Source: Gp6-AA40 sp963772955
GTDB lineage: Bacteria > Acidobacteriota > Vicinamibacteria > Vicinamibacterales > UBA2999
Reading direction: 5' to 3'
Assembly (NCBI GenBank): GCA_963772955.1
Contig: CAVYZF010000003.1
Span: 248,001 to 312,000 of the forward strand
Length of the DNA stretch: 64,000 nucleotides
The translations under genes and the position numbers were made by a program. This document shows positions 58,111 through 64,000 of this stretch, piece after piece. The stretch's first letter is position 1. Every line of letters begins with the position of its first letter. The notes beneath the pieces were generated by a model that was given only the letters and a program-made list of their open reading frames with translations, did not search any database and was not told the DNA's origin.

Positions 58111-58500
58111 TCAGACGACCGGTTCATACATCCGCTCGAACTCGGCTTTCGAGACGGCATACGCATCCGAGCCACTTTCCTCGTTGGACACGAGGTAGTC
58201 CCCAGCCTCGTAGTCAGTGGAGCCCTCCTTCGTTCGAACGCTGCCGGCAGTCGACGCGGCCGCCGCCCACACAGGCGCGCTCTTCACGTACGTGCCCGGC
58301 CCATTCAATCGGTAGGTTCGTGCGAACGACTCGCCATCAACAGTGTACGTGTCGCCATTGTTGTTGACGATCCAGTCGCCGCGCTTGCAGGTCTGCGTGT
58401 CGCCCCACTTCTGATAGGAGAATCCTGTCGTATCGAGATCGAGCTGGACGGCAACAACGAATTGCGTCTGGCGCTTCACGTACTGTCGCCGCGTAGCCAT
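58111..58500 (-). CDS. small two-repeat PGDYG-like protein
   Basis: 129 residues, no signal peptide. Two similar units are visible: CKRGDWIVNNNGDTYTVDG followed by ESFARTYRL (about 39-67), and YEAGDYLVSNEESGSDAYAV followed by SKAEFERMYEPV (about 98-128). Each pairs 'GDxxV' with 'Y.V....F...Y', as in PGDYG-type domains. Such domains appear as partners in signalling or conflict loci, but I cannot assign a reaction. It lies 16 bases after the TIR protein gene and eight bases before the pentapeptide gene, so it is surely co-expressed with them. Confidence 0.65.
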   Translation of the reverse strand: MATRRQYVKRQTQFVVAVQLDLDTTGFSYQKWGDTQTCKRGDWIVNNNGDTYTVDGESFARTYRLNGPGTYVKSAPVWAAAASTAGSVRTKEGSTDYEAGDYLVSNEESGSDAYAVSKAEFERMYEPVV

Positions 58501-58516
58501 GAGTTCCTGCGCTCAC

Positions 58517-60343
58517 CTAAGCCGGCAGGCTCTTGAACCGGCTCGTCGATCCAAGCGCCGCCTGTTTGACCTGCTGGGCGACCGACTTGAGAATCTCATT
58601 CTGTTCGGGTCGCGGCCGCGCGTCGAGTGGAATCTTGGTGTCGTGCGTCGCCTGGAAATCCTTGAGCGCCGTCTCCTCCCATCCGGCAGACGAGAGGTAC
58701 ACCCAGAGCAACCGGGCGCCACCTTCTTTCGCCGCCTTCACCATCACTGGCAGCTCGTCCTCCATGATGAAGGTCGACGCGAGGAAGTCGGCGCTGACGA
58801 GCGCAACGAGCACGCCCGCTCTCGACAGCGCGGCCTTGATCTCTGCATTCCACTCCTGGCCCGCGCGTAACCGCTTGTCGTCCCATAAGACGAGCTCGGT
58901 CTCAGCCTGCCTGAGATAGGGGATCAGCATGACCTTCAGACGGTCGAGCCATTCGCCGTCTTTGTGGCTGTAGCTCACGAAGATCTGATTCACACGCCGC
59001 GAGCCCGGAGTGAAGATGCCCTCCAGTTCTTCCGCCAGCGCTCGATCGCCGAGCGCGGCCGCGATTCGACTGGCCTGAAGCGACGCCGAGCGGTGCTTCC
59101 AGCGCTCCGCCTCGAGCGTGAGGAGCCTGCGATACTCATCCAGCGCGTCGGCAGGTCTGTCCAAGTAGAGATACGCCTCCGCCACGGTCGCGGTCTTCCA
59201 CACGTCGTCGCCCGGCGGCTTGGCGTGATCGAGGGCCAGCGTGGCCATCTCGCGCGCGGCGTCCTTGTCGCCAACGAAGGCGAACTTCATGAACGCGACG
59301 TTGATCGCCAGGTAGTAAATCTGGTCGGGCGTTTTCGCAGCCGCAAGCGCCTCGACGTAGAGCGACAGGGCGCGCGCTCCGTGTTCCTTCTGCTCCGACT
59401 CCATCCACATCCGCTTGAGCCGGCCGCCGAGGCTCCCTTTGATGTCGGTATCCCGCTCTTTGTTCCGCTCGAGCAGCGCGATCGCCTGACCACGCTCGCC
59501 CGCGCGCTCCAGCGCCAGCGCTGCATCGACGATGTCCTTGACCGACATGTCGCCCGGTTTGTCTTGAACGGTCTTGACGATCTCCGATGCCTTCGAGCTC
59601 TTGCTCTCCGCTGCCAGGCGCAACTTCGAGACTGCATCTTGTACAGGTGGCCCGCCGGCTCCGAGTGTCGCCACCAGCAGACCCAGGCTTGGTGCATCAG
59701 CGTTCGCCGGTTTCACGATGCTGACGTGATCGCCCGGCACGACGCGCTGCACTTTCTTGTCGAACGGACCGAGCGATGACAGCGGTGGAACGAATTGATC
59801 GCTGGCGCCCGCGACGACGAGCAGGTCGAACGGTGGTGCGGCGGCGTAGAGGCGCGTCCAGTCCTGCCTGAGCTGCGTGATGAAGACACTGCCCTCGGCC
59901 ATGTTGCGCAACTGGCGCTTCCAGAAAGGCGCCCAGGCCGCCTTGCGCAATCCGCCACTCGGTGTGCCGAAGAGGACGAGGTGCTGCACCCGCGCAGCCA
60001 GCCCCTGATCGTCAACCAGCGCCTTCTGCACGACCAGGCCGCCCATACTGTGCGCGACGAGTGTCAGCAATCGGTAACCGCCGAAGGGCGGCAGCGCGAG
60101 CTGCGTACTCAGCATGCTGCCGAGCACGGGCAGGTCCGGGTCTGCCGACCAGATGCCGACGACGTCAGGGAGCAGCGTCGTGGCGTAACCGATCGTGAAG
60201 ATGTCCCACTCTTCCGCCGCGCTTCCCAGAAGGCCCGGAAATCGATCCCACGTGTCGTCTCGTGTTCCGCTGAAGCCGTGAAGAAAGACAACGGCTTTGT
60301 CCCCACCGTTCTTCCGAATGGTGGTGATGTTGGTCTCCTGCAT
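58517..60343 (-). CDS. alpha/beta hydrolase - TPR - TIR domain protein
   Basis: 608 residues from the ATG at 60343 (a GTG at 60361 adds six). Residues about 10-235: alpha/beta hydrolase with nucleophile elbow VAHSMGGLV (Ser99), Asp182 (GASDQFVPP) and His206 (GDHVSIV), plus HGFSGTRDDTW oxyanion region. Residues about 240-445: helical, TRAFs-binding/TPR-like (DKDAAREMATLALDHAKPP, LDRPADALDEYRRLLTLEAE). Residues about 452-595: TIR domain, QIFVSYSHKDGEWLDRLKVM with candidate catalytic Glu in FIMEDELP. TIR domains of this kind cleave NAD+ or make cyclic-ADP-ribose signals; the lipase-like N-domain may be the effector or sensor. First gene of the locus. Confidence 0.85.
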   Translation of the reverse strand: MQETNITTIRKNGGDKAVVFLHGFSGTRDDTWDRFPGLLGSAAEEWDIFTIGYATTLLPDVVGIWSADPDLPVLGSMLSTQLALPPFGGYRLLTLVAHSMGGLVVQKALVDDQGLAARVQHLVLFGTPSGGLRKAAWAPFWKRQLRNMAEGSVFITQLRQDWTRLYAAAPPFDLLVVAGASDQFVPPLSSLGPFDKKVQRVVPGDHVSIVKPANADAPSLGLLVATLGAGGPPVQDAVSKLRLAAESKSSKASEIVKTVQDKPGDMSVKDIVDAALALERAGERGQAIALLERNKERDTDIKGSLGGRLKRMWMESEQKEHGARALSLYVEALAAAKTPDQIYYLAINVAFMKFAFVGDKDAAREMATLALDHAKPPGDDVWKTATVAEAYLYLDRPADALDEYRRLLTLEAERWKHRSASLQASRIAAALGDRALAEELEGIFTPGSRRVNQIFVSYSHKDGEWLDRLKVMLIPYLRQAETELVLWDDKRLRAGQEWNAEIKAALSRAGVLVALVSADFLASTFIMEDELPVMVKAAKEGGARLLWVYLSSAGWEETALKDFQATHDTKIPLDARPRPEQNEILKSVAQQVKQAALGSTSRFKSLPA

Positions 60344-60476
60344 CAGTGACTGGATTATCACCGATGAAGCAGGGCTCTCCTAGTAGGTGGTGTAACGAAC
60401 CGACGCCGGTCGTTCAGATCCAGCCGGATGGCCGTGAAGGTGCAAATGTCGTCCCACTTCGCGGCACACTCGCGCG

Positions 60477-60863
60477 TTAGGTGCGCTGGTAGATCTGAAT
60501 GAGATTGCCGCACGTGTCCGCGAACACAGCCAGCTTGATGGGGCCCGCCGGTGTCGGCTCTTTGGTAAAGACGACACCGTGGCCGGTCATCCGAGCGAAT
60601 TCTCCGGCAAGGTCATCTACCTCGAACGCCGCAATTGGAATCCCTTGCGTGAACATCGCCGTCTGAAACGCCTTGCCCGCCGGGTTGGCGTTCGGTTCGA
60701 GCGCCAGCTCTACATCGTCTGGACCCTCAGGTGACGTGACCGTTATCCAGCGGTACTCGCCGACCGGAATATCGCGCTTCTTCCTGAAGCCCAGGACATC
60801 CGTATAGAAGCGGAGTCCCTTCTCCTGGTCGTCGACCATGATGCTCGTCAGCCTGATGCGCAT
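60477..60863 (-). CDS. VOC-family protein
   Basis: 128 residues from the ATG at 60863, after a G-rich ribosome site. One vicinal-oxygen-chelate unit: IRLTSIMVDDQEKGLRFYTD, VLGFRKKRDIPVGEYRWITV, 'PIAAFEVDDLAGEFARMTGH' and LAVFADTCGNLIQIYQ, which has the final acidic/Gln position of the family. Resembles the PhnB/glyoxalase-like proteins linked to AraC regulators; here an AraC-type gene lies just upstream on the same strand. Substrate unknown. Confidence 0.85.
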   Translation of the reverse strand: MRIRLTSIMVDDQEKGLRFYTDVLGFRKKRDIPVGEYRWITVTSPEGPDDVELALEPNANPAGKAFQTAMFTQGIPIAAFEVDDLAGEFARMTGHGVVFTKEPTPAGPIKLAVFADTCGNLIQIYQRT

Positions 60864-60921
60864 GAATCCCCCCCGCACCACAGTGTGCCGGATCGCGTCG
60901 GCGCTGCGCTTCTCGGAAATT

Positions 60922-60964
60922 GCGACGCACGAAGACCACGAAGGTCACGAAGGCCACGAAGAGT
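60922..60964. repeat. tandem word repeat (gaaggccac / cacgaaggtc)
   Basis: Four tandem units of about nine bases (gaagaccac, gaaggtcac, gaaggccac, gaagagtg). Similar in style to the word-repeats, with no opposite arm. Overlaps the 3' end of the AraC gene and supplies its stop at 60945-60947. Confidence 0.65.
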
Positions 60965-61427
60965 GTGGTATGTGGTTCATGAGGGTCAGGCACCCCGGCG
61001 TCAGGTGCGGCGAGACGCCAGGGACGACGATGAGCGGTCGCATTCGCCGTTGATACGCCGAAGGCGTCTCGCCCATTCGACGCGTGAAGAGAACGCTGAA
61101 GCTCCCGAGGCTGGAGAAGCCGACTTCCATGCAGACCTCGGTGACCGAATGCCGGCCGGATGCCAGCAGCTCCCTGGCGAGGTCGAGCCGGGATGCCTGT
61201 CTAAATTGATGCGGGGTGGCGCCGAAGACAGCCTCGAACTGCCGGATGAGATGAAAGGGCGAGATCCCAACGTCGCGCGCAAGATCGTGGATCGTGAGCG
61301 GTCGCTCCCGCGTGTTGTCGAGCAGCAGATCGCGGGCGCGACACAGTCGGCGGAACCCTTCGTGTCTGAGCAGCACTCCAGGCGAGTGTACTCGCGGCGG
61401 ACCCGTTCTCGTAGCCACGGCGGTCAC
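60945..61427 (-). CDS. short AraC-type helix-turn-helix regulator
   Basis: 160 residues from a GTG at 61427 (an in-frame stop lies just upstream, so no longer start is possible). Only the DNA-binding part of AraC proteins is present: LTIHDLARDVGISPFHLIRQ, FEAVFGATPHQFRQASRLDL, 'VTEVCMEVGFSSLGSFSVLF' and TRRMGETPSAYQRRM. The last 25 or so residues run into the tandem repeat (IPHSSWPS). Likely controls the VOC gene downstream or the divergent cupin gene. Confidence 0.83.
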   Translation of the reverse strand: MTAVATRTGPPRVHSPGVLLRHEGFRRLCRARDLLLDNTRERPLTIHDLARDVGISPFHLIRQFEAVFGATPHQFRQASRLDLARELLASGRHSVTEVCMEVGFSSLGSFSVLFTRRMGETPSAYQRRMRPLIVVPGVSPHLTPGCLTLMNHIPHSSWPS

Positions 61428-61448
61428 GCTCGACTATCATCGAGGGCC

Positions 61449-62153
61449 ATGAACGCATCCCGTTGGGCCGTCTTCTTCATCGTCGCCACGATCGCCGTGG
61501 TTCAGGCGCAGATCCCCGTCACCAAGGAACCGCATCATCACGTTGTCTTCGAGAACGCCCAGTTCCGGATTATGGACGTCAACGTTCCGGCAGGCGAGAC
61601 GACACTCGATCATTCGCACGACCGCGATATTGTGACCGTCGCCATGAGCAATGCCGCGGAAGTGCGAACGCAGGCGGCTGGAGAAGCGTGGGCGAATCGT
61701 CCGCGGCGGCCTGTTGGCGACATCGAAACCACCGACTACGCCGGCAAGGGCTCGACGACTCACAAGTTCGAAACGATGGGCGCCACGGCGTATCAGCTGT
61801 TCGCGGTCGAGAACCTGAAGGCGAATGGCTGGTCCGCAACGCCGGCGGTTTCCGGCGCGGGCACGACGCTCGCGAAAGAGTCGAGATCGTTCCGCGTTTA
61901 CACCGTGGCGCTGGGGAAGGACCGGCAGCAGACCTCTCACGCCCACGCCGTTCCGACAATCGTCGTGCTTCTGGGTGGCAAGGTGATGTCGGAAGGCCCG
62001 GACGAGAAGGCGAAGGCGAATGCACCCGCGCCGGTCGGACTCAAGCAGATCGATCGCCCAGGGCAATGGGTGCTCGTACCTGCCGGCGACACACATCACC
62101 TCGTGCGACTCGGCAACGACGAGAGCCAGATTGTAGAGATTGAAGTTCGCTAG
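61449..62153 (+). CDS. exported cupin-like protein
   Basis: 234 residues with a signal peptide (MNASRWAVFFIVATIAVVQA). Two cupin-like halves: HVVFENAQFRIMDVNVPAGE, TTLDHSHDRDIVTVAMSNA; then TSHAHAVPTIVVLLGGKVMS and WVLVPAGDTHHLVRLGN. Metal-type His residues are present in both. Divergent from the AraC gene (22 bases). Its stop at 62151-62153 is immediately followed, without a gap, by the stop of the convergent gene. Periplasmic role unknown. Confidence 0.72.
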   Translation: MNASRWAVFFIVATIAVVQAQIPVTKEPHHHVVFENAQFRIMDVNVPAGETTLDHSHDRDIVTVAMSNAAEVRTQAAGEAWANRPRRPVGDIETTDYAGKGSTTHKFETMGATAYQLFAVENLKANGWSATPAVSGAGTTLAKESRSFRVYTVALGKDRQQTSHAHAVPTIVVLLGGKVMSEGPDEKAKANAPAPVGLKQIDRPGQWVLVPAGDTHHLVRLGNDESQIVEIEVR

Positions 62154-63131
62154 CTATCGACGAGCCGTGCGTGTTGTTGCAGATGCGTCAACCTTCCAAC
62201 CGCACGTATTACCAACGAGCCCCGCGAGCTGGTCAAACCCTGACACGACGAAATCTGCGGTGACCGGCTTTGCGTTGAATGGGGTGAAGCTGAATCGCAC
62301 CAGCTCGGCGCGTGCGAGACGGCGCGCAAGGTCCACACCGTCCGGCGCAAAGAGCTCGTGCCCGCTGACCGAGTCGGTCCACTGCTGCACGATCTCCGGA
62401 TCGGTGTCGATAGTCAGCCGTACCGTGTGACTGCCCGACTGCCCTTCGATACTCGCCGAGGCCTGCGTCGCGACGAAGACTTCCGTCGTGCGGTACAAAC
62501 ATCGAACGATGAGGAGCGGGCGCACGCGCGCCATCCACACGTTCACATCGCGTGTGGATTTGAGTTCGAACGAAATCGTCTTCGATCCGTCGTTTGCCCA
62601 CGCAGCCTGCCGACTCCCAACCCAGGTCGGCACCGGGCCCTCGAGTATCGGCTCTTCGGCAACTGCTGACGCTGCGACAGGAGCCGCAGCGTTGACCGGT
62701 TGTGGCGATGCTGCCGGCTGAAGCGATTGCACGACGACCATCGCGAGCACGCACGCGAGCACGCCTGCTCCACCGACGAGCGCCATCGACCAGTTTCTCG
62801 GCTGTCGCGCCGGCACTGCGTCACGAACCTGCACCGCAGGCGCGGGAGCTGGAGCGATCGGCGGCGGCACTGGCGCTGCGGGCTGATCCGATCCGTCTTT
62901 CCACTCGACGAGCGGGATCTGATCGACCGCATCCGCCTCGGCATTCGAGACTGACTGCAGTGGCTGGCTCGCGTGTGCGCGCAGCAGCTCGTTCACGTTC
63001 GCATGCGCCGGCTCATTCAGCGCTGCCACTTCGTGGCCGCAGGTCCAGCACATCTTCGCCGCAGGATGCATCGGTGCCGCGCAGCGCGGACACAGCTGCC
63101 CATTCTTCACATCGTGGTCGGACATAGACAT
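62154..63131 (-). CDS. zinc-ribbon protein with one transmembrane helix
   Basis: 325 residues from the ATG at 63131 (others at 63125 and 63170; no clear ribosome site). The N-terminal zinc ribbon is LCPRCAAPMHPAAKMCWTCG (two CxxC). A Pro/Ala-rich region precedes a membrane helix (WSMALVGGAGVLACVLAMVV). The extracytoplasmic part contains ELKSTRDVNVWMARVRPLLI, VRCLYRTTEVFVATQASASI and FVVSGFDQLAGLV, a beta-rich pattern seen in proteins that follow type secretion or stress genes, but no name fits. Stop-to-stop with the cupin gene. Confidence 0.65.
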   Translation of the reverse strand: MSMSDHDVKNGQLCPRCAAPMHPAAKMCWTCGHEVAALNEPAHANVNELLRAHASQPLQSVSNAEADAVDQIPLVEWKDGSDQPAAPVPPPIAPAPAPAVQVRDAVPARQPRNWSMALVGGAGVLACVLAMVVVQSLQPAASPQPVNAAAPVAASAVAEEPILEGPVPTWVGSRQAAWANDGSKTISFELKSTRDVNVWMARVRPLLIVRCLYRTTEVFVATQASASIEGQSGSHTVRLTIDTDPEIVQQWTDSVSGHELFAPDGVDLARRLARAELVRFSFTPFNAKPVTADFVVSGFDQLAGLVGNTCGWKVDASATTRTARR

Positions 63132-63247
63132 ATCCGGAGGAATGACGGGGCAAGGCATGTGCCACGCCATTCAAGGCCGAACTGTGCGCTCGGGAGCCTG
63201 GTGGCTTACAAAATGGAGGATGGGACTACAGGATCAGGCCTTTGGCA

Positions 63248-64000
63248 CTATGGCGCTGCGCATGTGAAATTCGCGGCATCGTCCGTGCTACCTGTTCCCT
63301 TGTACTTCGCGACCTGCGGGAATGGACAGAGCGGTCGCGTCATCGGCGTGAGTCCGCCCCGGCCAGCGTTACGTGACGCTGTGATCTGCGCGGGCGCCAC
63401 CCCCTGCTCGCGCCAGCGTTCCATCGCGCCGAGGAAGTCCGCCTGATCGGGACCGACTCCGCCACCGCAATGCGCGACCCCGGGCATCAGGAACAACCGC
63501 ATCCATTCGTCCTGCGATCCGCCCGATGCCTTCGCTGCGTTCGAGTAGTAGTTGATGGTGTTCTCGGGCGCCGGTCCAGGATCGGCCCACCCGTGCCACA
63601 GTAGAAGCTTCCCGCCGCGCGCCTTGAACCTCGTGAGATTGGGATCGCTCGCCTCGATGAAGCTTGCGTTCTTGAGCGTGAGCGCGAGGTCATTGTCGAG
63701 ATCGAATGACATGGCGTCCCAGCTCGCATCGCGATGACCGACGAACTTCGGCATGTCACCCCAAAGAGCCCCCACAGGCTTTCCCACCTCGGGGATACGA
63801 GAGGCCCAACCAGGCTCGACGCCCGGCGAGCGTCCGGGATACGCCACGTGTCCTGACTTCATCTTGACTGGCGCGTACAGTTGACGTGCTGATTCGACCT
63901 GGCCAGCCGTCAGACAATCGGGTGCGTCACCGGCCTTGCACGCCAGCACGCCGGGATCGAACTTGCACGCACGCGGCTCGCTGATGATGCCATCCTTCAC
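63248..64000 (-). CDS. tannase/feruloyl esterase family protein, C-terminal part
   Basis: C-terminal 250 residues of a tannase/feruloyl-esterase-family alpha/beta hydrolase; the N-terminus lies beyond the window, so the first visible Met is internal. Catalytic Asp is in LLLWHGWADPGPAP and catalytic His in FLMPGVAHCGGGVGPDQADF, with the Cys next to His that forms the family disulfide (partner Cys in the missing N-part). The calcium-binding lid region includes CLTAGQVESARQLYAPVKMK. Secreted esterase acting on plant phenolic esters or related aromatics, which fits the aromatic theme. Confidence 0.9.
   Translation of the reverse strand: MKDGIISEPRACKFDPGVLACKAGDAPDCLTAGQVESARQLYAPVKMKSGHVAYPGRSPGVEPGWASRIPEVGKPVGALWGDMPKFVGHRDASWDAMSFDLDNDLALTLKNASFIEASDPNLTRFKARGGKLLLWHGWADPGPAPENTINYYSNAAKASGGSQDEWMRLFLMPGVAHCGGGVGPDQADFLGAMERWREQGVAPAQITASRNAGRGGLTPMTRPLCPFPQVAKYKGTGSTDDAANFTCAAP

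Noticed and set aside
1..64000. tRNA, rRNA, prophage or plasmid origin
   Set aside because: No tRNA cloverleaf, rRNA core, phage structural gene or replication gene was recognised on either strand.

Overview
The window reads as a chromosomal segment from a GC-rich (by eye about two thirds GC) Gram-negative soil bacterium, most likely an Acidobacteriota member of the Vicinamibacteria type. The reasons are the mix of families: TonB receptors with an N-terminal carboxypeptidase-regulatory domain, Ser/Thr kinases fused to TolB-like and TPR regions, CadC-like winged-helix proteins, many exported 'hypothetical' beta-rich proteins, PQQ dehydrogenases and acidobacterial-style heme-copper oxidase genes. 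This is inferred from protein families only. No rRNA, tRNA or CRISPR array was recognised. Two apparent frameshifts and a decayed IS91-type element suggest a draft or metagenomic assembly.

Layout. 1-6000: end of an MFS exporter, an aldo/keto reductase - creatininase - beta-propeller set, two exported proteins and a short membrane-anchored winged-helix regulator. 5981-7234: a rhomboid-fold protein lacking the catalytic residues. 7584-10285, 19549-21333, 21347-24077 and 27276-30173: four copies of a secreted gene set (a = exported DUF-like protein, b = metallo-beta-lactamase fold, c = second exported protein related to a). They surround a PQQ dehydrogenase, an MFS-like/spermidine-synthase/TPR protein and a TonB receptor, and lie next to a PrpF/LigU-like isomerase, an extradiol-dioxygenase-like protein and a divergent LysR regulator. 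31197-41370: halogenase-like flavoprotein, Ser/Thr kinase, radical SAM protein, asparagine-synthase-like protein, then an oxygenase operon (cytochrome c lipoprotein, bicupin, HpaB-type monooxygenase, flavin reductase). 41466-45368: cytochrome c oxidase operon (subunits I, III, IV, a small protein, II). 45468-50929: small HExxH protein, cupredoxin lipoprotein, MetE-like protein, NmrA-like protein, amidohydrolase. 51188-55198: large membrane protein, decayed IS91-type element, AraC regulator. 55253-56596: VOC, MOSC and DUF1801 genes. 56699-60343: a tight three-gene locus coding for an alpha/beta hydrolase-TPR-TIR protein, a two-repeat PGDYG-like protein and a pentapeptide-repeat protein with a TIR-like C-terminus. 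60477-64000: VOC, AraC, cupin, zinc-ribbon membrane protein and a tannase-family fragment.

The two most notable things are (1) the TIR/PGDYG-like/pentapeptide locus, a candidate conflict or defence system, and (2) a set of at least nine different intergenic hairpin families, each built from its own short repeated 'words'. They sit between genes, often touch start or stop codons, in one place fuse two genes that are separate in the sister copies, and in another supply the start codon of a cytochrome oxidase subunit. The a-b-c cassette family, with its stepwise loss of zinc ligands in the b protein, is a third theme.
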